A stretch of 64,000 nucleotides of DNA from Kineosporia corallincola. GTDB taxonomy: Bacteria; Actinomycetota; Actinomycetes; Actinomycetales; Kineosporiaceae. Positions 1-8,330 of the stretch are shown here, piece after piece. The position numbers and the translations under genes are program-made. Location of the stretch: NCBI RefSeq assembly GCF_018499875.1, contig NZ_JAHBAY010000009.1, forward strand, positions 292,001 to 356,000. The letters are read 5' to 3'. Position 1 is the stretch's first letter. Each line of letters opens with the position of its first letter. The notes below the pieces were generated by a model. The model saw only the letters and a list, made by a program, of their open reading frames with translations, had not been told where the DNA came from and ran no database searches.

Positions 1-417
1 CAGGGCGAAACCGGCCACCAGCGGCGCCAGCACCGACAGCGCGATCACGGAAACCGTTCCGCCGACGAAGGATCCGATGGCGGCGATGCCCAGCGCGGTG
101 CCCGCCCGGCCCTGCCGGGCCAGGGCGTGGCCGTCGAAGACGGTGACCACGGACGACGCCTCACCCGGCAGGCGCAGCAGCACGGACGTGATCGTGCCGC
201 CGTACTGAGCGCCGTAGAAGATGCCGGCCAGCATGATCACGGCGCCGACCGGGTCGATCTCGAAGGTGATCGGCAGCAGGATGGCGATGGTCGCCGCCGG
301 GCCCAGGCCCGGCAGCACCCCGACCAGCATGCCGATGGTCACGCCGATGAGGCAGTAGAGAAGGTTCGCCGGTTCCAGCACCACGCCGAAACCGTCGATC
401 ACGGGTCCGAGATCCAC
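1..417 (-). CDS. tctA: Tripartite tricarboxylate transporter large permease TctA (3' part outside window)
   Basis: This is the large membrane subunit of a TctABC-type secondary transporter that takes up carboxylates with a periplasmic-type binding protein. Only the first 139 or so residues are present; the gene runs off the left edge. The visible part has the family's glycine-rich N-terminal signature (GVLPGLGPAATIAIL), a hydrophobic segment with FYGAQYGGTITSVL, and the loop LPGEASSVVTVFDGHALA. The GTG start at 417 has AGGAG about 8 nt upstream. It follows tctB by 22 nt and tctC lies before that, so the three form one operon. The carried carboxylate cannot be told from sequence. Confidence 0.93.
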   Translation of the reverse strand, partial: MDLGPVIDGFGVVLEPANLLYCLIGVTIGMLVGVLPGLGPAATIAILLPITFEIDPVGAVIMLAGIFYGAQYGGTITSVLLRLPGEASSVVTVFDGHALARQGRAGTALGIAAIGSFVGGTVSVIALSVLAPLVAGFAL

Positions 418-439
418 GAGCGGCTCTCCTGAGGGGGAT

Positions 440-904
440 TCAGAGAAGATGAGGGATCGGTACCGCGAGCGCGGCCACGAAGACCAGGTACAGCGCCGCC
501 ACCGCGGCCGGGGCCACGAGCAGGGTGGAACGCCAGCTCTCCCGCCCGAGAACCCGCAGCCAGAAAACCATCAGCGCGAACGACGGCACCTCGAAGCCGA
601 TCGTGCCGATCACCGAGACGAACCCGGCCGTCGTCGCCAGCCCGGCGGCCACCGGCCAGGACGCGCGGGTGAACGCCTCGGCGCCGTCCGGCCGCCGGAA
701 CCGCACCGCCAGGACGGCGCCCAGCGCGCACAGCGCGAGACCGACCAGCAGCGGCCAGGTTCCGGAGTCCGGCCGGGCCGGGGTGCCGGCGCCCAGCGCG
801 AGCGACCCGATCACGGTGGCGACCCCGAGCGCGGTCACGCCCACCGCCAGCGCCAGGCCGGTGAGCGGCCCGGCGGGCGGTGCGCCCGGTGCGTCGTCCA
901 TCAT
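440..904 (-). CDS. tctB: Tripartite tricarboxylate transporter small permease TctB
   Basis: A small integral membrane protein of about 154 residues with four predicted hydrophobic helices (around residues 15-35, 45-65, 80-105 and 120-150), the size and topology of the TctB subunit. The first of two adjacent ATG codons (904) was chosen because AGGA sits just upstream; a longer reading would overlap tctC. It lies 32 nt after tctC and 22 nt before tctA. The sequence itself is poorly conserved, so the call depends largely on size, topology and position between recognisable tctC and tctA. Confidence 0.85.
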   Translation of the reverse strand: MMDDAPGAPPAGPLTGLALAVGVTALGVATVIGSLALGAGTPARPDSGTWPLLVGLALCALGAVLAVRFRRPDGAEAFTRASWPVAAGLATTAGFVSVIGTIGFEVPSFALMVFWLRVLGRESWRSTLLVAPAAVAALYLVFVAALAVPIPHLL

Positions 905-936
905 TCCTGTGACGTCACCGGTGGAGCCGGGGGAAC

Positions 937-1953
937 TCACTGGCCGCCGCCGAGCTGGATGTCGTAGCGCTCGGTCACCGCCCGGTAGGTGTCCAGGTTC
1001 TGCGTCCACTGCCCGCGCAGCGTCTCGCCGTCCACCTGGTTCGGCGTGAGCTGGTTGTCCTGGTTGAACCTCCGGTACGGTTCGGCCTCGAAGGCCCGGG
1101 CGAAAGACGCCGCCAGCGAGTCGATCACGTCCTGCGGGGTGCCCCGGGGGGCGAACACCGCGCGGGACTGCTGCACCGGCACGTCGTACCCGGCCTCGAT
1201 CGCGGTCGGGGTGCCGGGCAGGTAGCTGACGCGCTCCCCGGCGAACGTCACGATCGGGGTCAGCTCACCCGCCTCGATCTGCTCGACCGCCTCACCGAGC
1301 TGGATCGACCCGACGTCCACCTGCCCGCCCAGCACCGCGGTCAGGGTGGGCGATCCGCCGTCGAAAGGCACTGCGGTGGCGTCGATCCCGGCCTGGGCGA
1401 AGAGCAGCTCCTGGGACAGCTGGCTGCCGGTGCCGACCCCGGTGGTGCCGAACTTCACCGCCCGGCCCAGCTTCTCCAGGTCGCCGACGGTGGCCAGCCC
1501 GGAGTCCGCGGCCGACACCAGCACGTAGTCGTCCTGACTGATGCCGGTGACGATCTCGTAGTCGGCCAGGTCGGGTGCCTCGCCCTGGGCCACCGCCAGC
1601 GGCGTGATGTAGGCCAGCGACCCGTTGAACACCATCAGGGTGTGCCCGTCGGCCTTCTTCCCGGCCAGCTCCTGCGCGGCCAGGGCGCCGTTGGCGCCGG
1701 GCTTGTTCTCCACCGGGACCGCCACGCCCAGGTCGCCGGACACCTGCTCGGCCAGCGCCCGCGCGATCAGGTCGGTGCTGCCGCCCGGGTCCTGCCCGAC
1801 GTAGAGCGTGACCGGGTCGCCGCCCGGGAAACCGGACCCGTCGTCGCCGGAGCCGCCGCCGAGGTTCCCGCCGCAGGCGGCCAGGAGCAGGCTCAGCCAG
1901 GCCGCCGTGCCGGCGGCCAGCCAGGGACGGGCTTTTCGGTGGGTGCTGGTCAT
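937..1953 (-). CDS. tctC: Tripartite tricarboxylate transporter substrate-binding lipoprotein TctC (Bug family)
   Basis: The extracytoplasmic solute receptor of the TctABC system, 338 residues. It has a signal peptide ending in a lipobox (LLLAACGG, lipid-anchored Cys near residue 28), then a Gly/Asp linker and a Bug-family fold with VGQDPGGSTDLIAR near the start, VENKPGANGALAAQ in the ligand pocket and LPGTPTAIEAGYDVP toward the C-terminus. The ATG at 1953 follows AAGGGAGAG; an in-frame ATG 84 nt upstream has no such site and would put residues ahead of the signal peptide. It is the first gene of the tctCBA operon. Confidence 0.92.
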   Translation of the reverse strand: MTSTHRKARPWLAAGTAAWLSLLLAACGGNLGGGSGDDGSGFPGGDPVTLYVGQDPGGSTDLIARALAEQVSGDLGVAVPVENKPGANGALAAQELAGKKADGHTLMVFNGSLAYITPLAVAQGEAPDLADYEIVTGISQDDYVLVSAADSGLATVGDLEKLGRAVKFGTTGVGTGSQLSQELLFAQAGIDATAVPFDGGSPTLTAVLGGQVDVGSIQLGEAVEQIEAGELTPIVTFAGERVSYLPGTPTAIEAGYDVPVQQSRAVFAPRGTPQDVIDSLAASFARAFEAEPYRRFNQDNQLTPNQVDGETLRGQWTQNLDTYRAVTERYDIQLGGGQ

Positions 1954-2085
1954 GTCGTTCTCTCCCTTGAGAAGCCATGCCGAACCTGCGCAAAGGGGAT
2001 CTAGGGAGCGTAGGAACCTGCGGTCATGCGTGTCCAACTCCGTTAGGGCATGAGCCGATACCTTCGGGGCATCAAAGAACTTCGG

Positions 2086-4509
2086 TCAGCGGACGACGAA
2101 GAGCGACACCCGCGACAGCCGGGCCGCCACCGGCGTGGTGGCCGAGCTCAGCGCCGGCGACGACACCGTCGTGCTGTCGGAACCCTGCCCGAGCTTGCCG
2201 TGGTAGTTGTGGCCCCAGCACCACAGACCGCCGTCCGAGCGGGTGGCGCAGGTGCTGTTGCCGCCCGCGAGCACCGAGGTCCAGGTGCGCCCGGTGCCCG
2301 CGGCCGCGGCCGTCACCGGGGCGGGCGAGTCGGCACTGCTGGAGGGAAGGCCGAACTGCCGGTCGCCGCCGCTGCCCCAGCACCACAGCACCCCGCCGGT
2401 GTCCAGGGCGCAGGTGTGCGTGTGGCCCACCGCGTAACCCGCCGCGAGGCCCGTCGCCGTACCCGTCGTGCGGCCCGCCCACGACCCGGTGACCAGGGTG
2501 GGGGAGGGCCGGGTGCCCCCGGAGGTGCCGGTGCCGATCTGTCCCGCGGAGTTGTTCCCCCAGCAGTACAGAGCGTGCGAAACCCGCATCCCGCAGGCGT
2601 GTTCGTTGCTGCCGACCTGCACGTCGTCCCAGTCGGTGCCGCCGCCGGAGACCTGGGTGGGCCGGTTCAGGTAGGTGCCCGCCGTGCCGTTGCCCAGCAC
2701 CCCCTGCGACTGCGCGCCCCAGCACCACAGCGTGCCGTCGGACCGGATGCCGCAGGTCGCGTTCAGCCCGGCGTCGAGCGACAGCCAGCGATCGCCGCTC
2801 ACCCCGGTCACCACCACCCGGGTGGGCACGGAGACGGAACTGTTGCTGCCGGTGCCGAGCACCGACCCGGCCAGGTTGCGGCCCCAGCACCAGGCCACGC
2901 CGTCGGTGTCCAGGGCGCAGGTGTGGTCGGAGCCGACGGTGACCTGGGCCCAGGCGCCGGCCACCGGCTGCGGGGTGCCGTGGCTGACGGTGTCACCGGT
3001 GCCGAGCTGGCCGCTGGTGTTGCGGCCCCAGCAGAACAGGGCGGAGCCCTGGAGCGCGCAGGTGTGGTCGGTCTCGCCGTCCGGTGCCGACCACCCGGCC
3101 GTCTGCGCGGAGTTGATGTCGCGCAACGTGTTCCGGTACCAGACCGCGCCGTTGCCGGGCTGCCCGTACTCGGCCGAGCCCCAGCAGAACGCCTGGCCGG
3201 CGGAGGTCAGGGCACAGCCGTGGGCCCGGGCCACCGAGACCGTGTCCCAGCCGGTCCCGGTGCCGCGCAGCACCGGTCCCCAGGCGGTCCGGTAGGACGT
3301 GGTGCCGTCACCGGCCTGGAACTGCGGGCTGCCGCCCCGGCACGACAGCGCGCCGCCGTCGACGCCGCAGAACGTGGTCACCCCGTCCCCGCCGGCGTCG
3401 ATCGACGTCCATCCGGTGGAGGTCCCGTCCTGCGCCGGGCCGGTCGTGGCGGTTCCGCCGTCCCCCAATTGGCCCCAGCACCACAGCTGCCCGGCCGGAC
3501 GCGACGGGTCACCGGCGTCGGCGGTGATGCCACAGGTGGACCGGCTGCCGGAGGCGAGCGACGCCCAGACCCGCACCCCCGTGGACCCGGCCGCGCCGAC
3601 GGCCGTGGGCACGGTCAGGCGGGTGGACGTGGTGCCGGTCCCGGTCTGGCCGTAACCGTTGGCGCCCCAGCAGAACGCCTGGCCCGGCGTCACCGCCACG
3701 CCCTGCACGCTGCCGCCCGCCGCGACCGCGCAGGTGTGGGTCGGGCCGGCGGCCACCGACGACCAGGTGGCGCCGCTCTCCACCGGCACCGGCACGGTGC
3801 GGTTGGTGGTGGTGCCGTCGCCGGTCTCGCCGTCCGCGGCCCGGCCCCAGCACCACAGGCCGCCCGCCGGGTCGAGGGCGCAGAACCGGTTGCCGTCACC
3901 GCTGAGCGAGCGCCAGGTCTCCGGCACCGTGCCGCCGTGCGTGATCCGGTTCGGCCGGGTCTTCTGGAGGGTGGTGCCGGCCGCCAGCTGTCCCATCCCG
4001 CCGTAGCCCCAGCACCACACCGAGCCGTCGGTGGGTGAGCTCTGGAGGGCACAGGTCACCTCCTCCCCGCCGGTCACCGACCGCCAGGTGGTGCCGGCCG
4101 CGTCCACCGGTTGCGGGGTGGCCTCCAGCGTGGACAGCGCGCCCCGGCCGAGCTGCCCTCCGCCGTTGCGGCCCCAGCACCACAGCGTGCCGTCGGTGGC
4201 GATCCCGCAGGAGTGGTAGAGGCCGGTGCCCAGGGCCGAGAAGGTCTGCCCGCCGGCCACGGCGGTGATCCCGCGCACCGCGACGGTGTCGCCGGTGCCG
4301 CTCTCCCCGGCCGAGCCGGAGGTGTTGTCGCCGGACCAGTACAGGGCCGGGCCGGTGCTCCAGGTGCTCGCGCTGAACCCGCTCCCGGTGCCGGTGGTCG
4401 CGGTGAACGCGGCCCCGGCGGGACGCACCGTGGCGACGGCGGCGAGCAGCAGCAGGCACAGCACCCAGACGGTGGCCCACCGTCGCGCCGCGGCCGCGGA
4501 CCCTGGCAT
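2086..4509 (-). CDS. Secreted RCC1-repeat (beta-propeller) protein
   Basis: A secreted protein of 807 residues. A hydrophobic signal segment near residues 12-32 is followed by AAFTATTGTGSGFSAST, the kind of start seen in exported actinobacterial surface proteins. The rest is 14 RCC1-like repeats, most with a Trp-Cys-Trp-Gly core preceded by a His-x-Cys strand (HTCAL...WCWG); blade 7 is degenerate (SCRGG) and the first has YWSG. Fourteen blades would make two seven-bladed propellers, and the paired cysteines may form disulfides outside the cell. The ATG at 4509 has GAGGAGG upstream. Partner and function are unknown. It points the same way as tctC but is 132 nt away and probably separate. Confidence 0.88.
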   Translation of the reverse strand: MPGSAAAARRWATVWVLCLLLLAAVATVRPAGAAFTATTGTGSGFSASTWSTGPALYWSGDNTSGSAGESGTGDTVAVRGITAVAGGQTFSALGTGLYHSCGIATDGTLWCWGRNGGGQLGRGALSTLEATPQPVDAAGTTWRSVTGGEEVTCALQSSPTDGSVWCWGYGGMGQLAAGTTLQKTRPNRITHGGTVPETWRSLSGDGNRFCALDPAGGLWCWGRAADGETGDGTTTNRTVPVPVESGATWSSVAAGPTHTCAVAAGGSVQGVAVTPGQAFCWGANGYGQTGTGTTSTRLTVPTAVGAAGSTGVRVWASLASGSRSTCGITADAGDPSRPAGQLWCWGQLGDGGTATTGPAQDGTSTGWTSIDAGGDGVTTFCGVDGGALSCRGGSPQFQAGDGTTSYRTAWGPVLRGTGTGWDTVSVARAHGCALTSAGQAFCWGSAEYGQPGNGAVWYRNTLRDINSAQTAGWSAPDGETDHTCALQGSALFCWGRNTSGQLGTGDTVSHGTPQPVAGAWAQVTVGSDHTCALDTDGVAWCWGRNLAGSVLGTGSNSSVSVPTRVVVTGVSGDRWLSLDAGLNATCGIRSDGTLWCWGAQSQGVLGNGTAGTYLNRPTQVSGGGTDWDDVQVGSNEHACGMRVSHALYCWGNNSAGQIGTGTSGGTRPSPTLVTGSWAGRTTGTATGLAAGYAVGHTHTCALDTGGVLWCWGSGGDRQFGLPSSSADSPAPVTAAAAGTGRTWTSVLAGGNSTCATRSDGGLWCWGHNYHGKLGQGSDSTTVSSPALSSATTPVAARLSRVSLFVVR

Positions 4510-4656
4510 GCACGCCCTCCTCACGCGAACCGTCGGCAGCGCGGGCGCGGAGCTGAGGCTTCCGGGCCCCAATGGTGGACGACGGAAACCCCCGGGCCCG
4601 CGGCGCCGTTCCGGTTCCGGTGCGGTGCTGCGGGTGCCGTGCTGCGGGTGCGCTGC

Positions 4657-5427
4657 TCAGCGCTGCACGATGGTGGCCTCGAAGGCGTAACGGCCCGGAC
4701 GGTAGCCGTGGGAGCCCAGCTCCACCGGGCGGCCGGCGTTGTCGAGCAGGGTGCGCCGCATGGTCAGCAGCGGCGCGCCGCGGGACTCACCCAGCAGGGT
4801 GGCCTCGGCCGCAGTGGCCCGGCGTGCCCCGATGCGCTGGTGGGCCACCGCCGGCGTCACCCCGGCCCGGCGCAGCGACGCGTACAGCCCCTCGGCCTCC
4901 AGGTCGAACGTGGACAGGTCGGCCACCCCGGCCGGCACGTGGTTGCGCATCACCGCCAGCGGCTCGCCGTCGACGTGCCGCAGCCGCTCCAGCGCCCACA
5001 CCGGTGCGCCCGGCTCCAGCCGGAGCTCAGCCGCCACGTCGGGATCGGCCGGCACCTGCCGCAGGCCGAGCACCCGGGTGCCGGGGCGCCGGCCGCTGCG
5101 GGTCAGGTCGTCGTGCAGGCTGGTGAGTTCCAGCGAGCGCCGCACCTGGCCGTGCACCACCTGGGTGCCGACACCGCGGCGGCGCACCAGCAGGCCCTGA
5201 TCGACCAGCACCTGGATCGCCTGCCGCACCGTCGGGCGGCTCAGGCCCAGCTCGCGGGCCAGCGAGACCTCGTTGTCGAGACGGTCACCGGGCGCCAGAT
5301 CGCCTGCCAGCACGGCCTGTTCGATCTGCCGGGAGAGCTGCGACCACAGCGGCACCGGGCTGGCCCGGTCGAGACGGATCGCCGGTACGCCGGTCGTTCG
5401 CCCGGTCATGCGCATGGCATCCATCAT
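4657..5427 (-). CDS. GntR/HutC-family transcriptional regulator, probable iol repressor
   Basis: A DNA-binding regulator of 256 residues: an N-terminal GntR winged helix (about residues 20-85, with LARELGLSRPTVRQAIQVL as the recognition region) and a C-terminal UTRA ligand domain (about 105-250). It is divergent from the iol operon. The ATG at 5427 was chosen because AGGA lies 9 nt upstream; this ribosome site is inside the palindrome at 5433-5446, so binding there could also block its own expression. By position it is the likely inositol-responsive repressor of iolE-C-B-D-G. The inducer is inferred, not visible. Confidence 0.88.
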   Translation of the reverse strand: MMDAMRMTGRTTGVPAIRLDRASPVPLWSQLSRQIEQAVLAGDLAPGDRLDNEVSLARELGLSRPTVRQAIQVLVDQGLLVRRRGVGTQVVHGQVRRSLELTSLHDDLTRSGRRPGTRVLGLRQVPADPDVAAELRLEPGAPVWALERLRHVDGEPLAVMRNHVPAGVADLSTFDLEAEGLYASLRRAGVTPAVAHQRIGARRATAAEATLLGESRGAPLLTMRRTLLDNAGRPVELGSHGYRPGRYAFEATIVQR

Positions 5428-5432
5428 GCCAC

Positions 5433-5446
5433 TTTGTCCTGACAAA
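5433..5446. promoter_or_regulatory. Palindromic operator, IolR-type
   Basis: TTTGTCCTGACAAA is a perfect 6-2-6 inverted repeat in the spacer between the GntR regulator and the iol operon. Its core TGTCCTGACA fits the KGWCHTRACA consensus I recall for IolR of Corynebacterium glutamicum at every position. It lies directly before the -35 box of the iol promoter and covers the regulator's ribosome-binding site, so one bound dimer could control both directions. Confidence 0.72.
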
Positions 5447-5448
5447 CC

Positions 5449-5477
5449 TTGACAGTGCCGCAGGCCCGGCCGAGGAT
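5449..5477 (+). promoter_or_regulatory. Promoter of the iol operon
   Basis: TTGACA (5449-5454), a 17-nt spacer, then GAGGAT (5472-5477). The -35 is a perfect housekeeping-sigma hexamer and the -10 is a common actinobacterial variant. Transcription would start near 5484, giving a leader of about 60 nt before iolE. The operator is 2 nt upstream of the -35. Confidence 0.6.
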
Positions 5478-5542
5478 CGGAATCGGTCCGGCCGTGCTCC
5501 GGTCCGTGCGCGGTGACTTCCCGGTGACTGCTGAAAGGCTCA

Positions 5543-6460
5543 ATGATGAGTGACGTTTCGCTGTCCACATCGCCTTCGCCACGGTCGGGCGCCCGGCCGC
5601 GGATCGCCGGGGCCCCGATCTCCTGGGGCGTGTGCGAGGTGCCGGGCTGGGGCCACCAGCTGCCCGCCCACCGGGTGCTGTCCGAGATGCGCTCGCTGGG
5701 GCTGGAGGCCACCGAGTTCGGGCCGGACGGGTTCCTGCCCGGCGACCCGCACGAGAAGGCCGCGCTGCTGGCCGATCACGGGCTGGCGGCGGTCGGCGGT
5801 TTCCTGCCGGTGGTGCTGCACGACCCCGCCCACGACCCGGTCGCCGAGGTCGACGCGTTCGCCGACGCCTGCGTCGCGGCCGGCGCCGGGGTGGTGGTGC
5901 TGGCCGCCGTCACCGGTTCCGACGGCTACGACGCCCGGCCGGAACTGTCTGCGGCGCAGTGGAGAACGCTCCTGTCGAACCTGGACGCGCTGTCGGCGCG
6001 GCTGGCCGGGCGGGGCCTGCTCGGCGTCGTCCACCCGCACATCGGCACGCTGGTCGAGAGCGACGCCGACGTGCGGCGGGTGCTGGAGGGGTCCGGCATC
6101 GCCCTGTGCGTCGACACCGGTCACCTGGTCGCGGCCGGCGCCGACCCGGTCGCGATCACGCTGGCCCATCCGGACCGGGTGGGGCACGTGCACCTCAAGG
6201 ACGTCGACGCCGCGCAGGCCGCGCGGGTGGTCGGCGGGCAGGTCGCGTTCTCCGCGGCGGTCGCCGAGGGCCTGTGGAAGCCGCTCGGCGAGGGCTCGGT
6301 CGACCTGACCGCCATGGTCGCCGCCCTGGAGCGGGCCGGCTACCGCGGCTGGTACGTGCTGGAGCAGGATCTGATGCTGAAAGACGGCCCGCCGCAGGGG
6401 GAAGGACCGGCCGCCGAGGTGCGGCGCTGCCTGTCCTGGTTGCGTGGGGCCCTGGCATGA
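5543..6460 (+). CDS. iolE: Inosose dehydratase-like TIM-barrel protein (IolE/sugar-phosphate isomerase family)
   Basis: A xylose-isomerase-like TIM-barrel protein of 305 residues and first gene of the inositol operon. The start ISWGVCEVPGWG, the metal-site segments VVHPHIGTLVE, CVDTGHLVAAG and GHVHLKDVD, and the final Glu in YVLEQD are all visible. IolE dehydrates scyllo-inosose (2-keto-myo-inositol). No other dehydratase is encoded in the operon, so this is the natural candidate, although the same fold includes isomerases such as IolI and IolH. The ATG at 5543 has GAAAGG 5 nt upstream. Its stop overlaps the iolC start (ATGA). Confidence 0.78.
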   Translation: MMSDVSLSTSPSPRSGARPRIAGAPISWGVCEVPGWGHQLPAHRVLSEMRSLGLEATEFGPDGFLPGDPHEKAALLADHGLAAVGGFLPVVLHDPAHDPVAEVDAFADACVAAGAGVVVLAAVTGSDGYDARPELSAAQWRTLLSNLDALSARLAGRGLLGVVHPHIGTLVESDADVRRVLEGSGIALCVDTGHLVAAGADPVAITLAHPDRVGHVHLKDVDAAQAARVVGGQVAFSAAVAEGLWKPLGEGSVDLTAMVAALERAGYRGWYVLEQDLMLKDGPPQGEGPAAEVRRCLSWLRGALA

Positions 6461-7410
6461 GCCGCGACTTCGACCTGATCACGATGGGCCGGGTCAGCGT
6501 CGACATCTACCCCGAGCAGACCGGCGTGCCGCTGGAGGACGTGACCAGTTTCGGCAAGTTCCTCGGCGGCAGCGCCACCAACGTGGCCGTCGCCGCGGCC
6601 CGGCTGGGCCGCCGCGCCGCCGTGGTCACCCGCACCGGCGCCGACCCGTTCGGCCGCTACATCCACCGCGCCCTGCGGGATTTCGGCGTGGACGACCGCT
6701 GGGTGCGCGAGGTGCCGCACCTGCCCACCCCGGTGGTGTTCTGCGAGATCTTCCCGCCCGACGACTTTCCGCTCTACTTCTACCGTTTCCCCAAGGCCCC
6801 CGACCTGGAGATCGGCCCCGACGAACTGGACCTGGACGCGATCCGCCGGGCCCGGGTGTTCTGGGTCACCGGCACCGGCCTGTCCCGCTCGCCCAGCCGG
6901 GAGGCCACCCTGGCCGCGCTGGAGGCCCGGGGTCGTTCCGGCATCACCGTTCTCGACCTGGACTACCGGCCGATGTTCTGGTCGTCACCGATCGCCGCGG
7001 CCCGGCACATCGCCGCCGCCCTGCCCTACGTCACGGTGGCGGTCGGCAACCTCCAGGAGTGCCGGGTGGCCGTCGGCGAGGCCACACCCGAGGGCGCGGT
7101 CAGGGCCCTGCACGACGCCGGGGTCGACCTGGCCGTGGTGAAACAGGGACCGGGCGGGGTGCTGGGCAGCCGGCTGAGCACGGCTGAGCGGGCGCTCGTC
7201 CCGGCGGTGCCGGTCACCGTGGTGAACGGGCTCGGCGCCGGTGACGCCTTCGGCGGGGCACTCGCGCACGGCCTGATCGCCGGGCACGACCTGACCACCA
7301 CCCTGACCCTGGCGAACGCGGCCGGTTCCTACGTGGCCGGGCAGCTGGCCTGCGCCGACGCGATGCCCGACCTGGGGCAGCTGACCGGATACCTGGAGGC
7401 GGCGCGGTGA
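6457..7410 (+). CDS. iolC: 5-dehydro-2-deoxygluconokinase IolC (PfkB family)
   Basis: A PfkB carbohydrate kinase of 317 residues that phosphorylates 2-deoxy-5-keto-gluconate in inositol breakdown. Motif 1 (FLGGSATNVAVAAARLG) lies near residues 31-47 and motif 2 with the catalytic Asp (NGLGAGDAFGGALAHG) near residues 258-273. PEQTGVPLEDVTSFGKFLGG after the first strand is typical of IolC. The ATG at 6457 overlaps the iolE stop and the stop overlaps the next gene's GTG, showing translational coupling through the operon. Confidence 0.93.
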   Translation: MSRDFDLITMGRVSVDIYPEQTGVPLEDVTSFGKFLGGSATNVAVAAARLGRRAAVVTRTGADPFGRYIHRALRDFGVDDRWVREVPHLPTPVVFCEIFPPDDFPLYFYRFPKAPDLEIGPDELDLDAIRRARVFWVTGTGLSRSPSREATLAALEARGRSGITVLDLDYRPMFWSSPIAAARHIAAALPYVTVAVGNLQECRVAVGEATPEGAVRALHDAGVDLAVVKQGPGGVLGSRLSTAERALVPAVPVTVVNGLGAGDAFGGALAHGLIAGHDLTTTLTLANAAGSYVAGQLACADAMPDLGQLTGYLEAAR

Positions 7411-8330
7411 GCCCGGTGAACCCGGTGAGCCCGGTGAACCCGGTCGAGTCGGTGACCTCGGGCGACCTGACCGTGATCACCCGGCTGCGGTGCGAGAACC
7501 CGCAGCGGATCGCCGAACTCGCGCAGTCCCGGCGGCGGCCGGACGGCCTGCGTGGGCAGACCGGCCGCCTGCTGCTGGTCGCCGCCGATCACCCGGCGCG
7601 CGGCAGCCTGCGGGCCGGCGCCGACCCGCTGGCGATGGGCGACCGCACGGTGCTGCTCGACCGGCTGGTGCGGGCGCTGGCCCGGCCCGGCGTCGACGGG
7701 GTGCTCGGCACCGCCGACGTGCTCGAGGACCTGCTGCTGCTCGGCGCGCTGGAGGGCAAGGTGGTGCTCGGCTCGATGAACCGCGGCGGCCTGGCCGGCA
7801 CGGCCTTCGAGATCGACGACCGGTTCACCGGTTTCGACGCCGGGCACCTGGTGGCGGCCGGGTTCCAGGGCGGCAAGATGCTGCTGCGCATCGACCCGTC
7901 CGACCCGCTGACCTCGCCCACCCTCCAGGCCTGCGCCGGGGCCGTGCAAGACCTGGCGAACCGGCGTCTGGTCGCCCTGGTCGAGCCGTTCGTCTGCGGC
8001 CGCGACGCGAACGGGCGCGTGCGCAACGACCTCTCGGCCGAGGCCGTGGTGCGCTCGGCCACGGTGGCCGCCGGGCTGGCCTCCACCTCGGCCTACACCT
8101 GGCTGAAACTTCCTGTGCTGGAACACATGGAGCCCGTGCTGGCGGCCACCTCGCTGCCGGTGCTGCTGCTCGGCGGTGAGGTGGCCGACGACCCGGGCGC
8201 CCAGCGCGCCTCCTGGGCCAAGGCGCTGGCCGCGCCGGGGGTACGCGGCATGGTGGTGGGCCGCTCGCTGCTGTTCCCGCCCGACGGTGACGTGGAGGCG
8301 GCCGTGGACGCGACCGTGGAGCTGCTGTGA
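7407..8330 (+). CDS. Cgl0159-family (beta/alpha)8 aldolase-like protein, candidate for the IolJ step
   Basis: A TIM-barrel protein of 307 residues related to the Cgl0159/DeoC-LacD aldolase group often found in actinobacterial iol operons. Visible are LLLVAADHPARGSL near residue 55, KVVLGSMNRGGL, and a Lys-containing strand GGKMLLRIDPSD that may hold the Schiff-base lysine. No iolJ is present, so this protein may split 2-deoxy-5-keto-gluconate 6-phosphate; that is inference from position. The N-terminus carries a short SPVNPV duplication. The GTG start overlaps the iolC stop and the stop overlaps iolB. Confidence 0.83.
   Translation: MSPVNPVSPVNPVESVTSGDLTVITRLRCENPQRIAELAQSRRRPDGLRGQTGRLLLVAADHPARGSLRAGADPLAMGDRTVLLDRLVRALARPGVDGVLGTADVLEDLLLLGALEGKVVLGSMNRGGLAGTAFEIDDRFTGFDAGHLVAAGFQGGKMLLRIDPSDPLTSPTLQACAGAVQDLANRRLVALVEPFVCGRDANGRVRNDLSAEAVVRSATVAAGLASTSAYTWLKLPVLEHMEPVLAATSLPVLLLGGEVADDPGAQRASWAKALAAPGVRGMVVGRSLLFPPDGDVEAAVDATVELL

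Noticed and set aside
2050..4038. A plus-strand open frame of 662 codons opposite the RCC1 gene
   Set aside because: Its repeats are only the reverse reading of the RCC1 repeats and it has no ribosome site or motif.
1..5427. Treating tctCBA as the inositol transporter of the iol locus
   Set aside because: Tct systems carry carboxylates, a secreted RCC1 gene intervenes, and no IolR-type site was seen before tctC.
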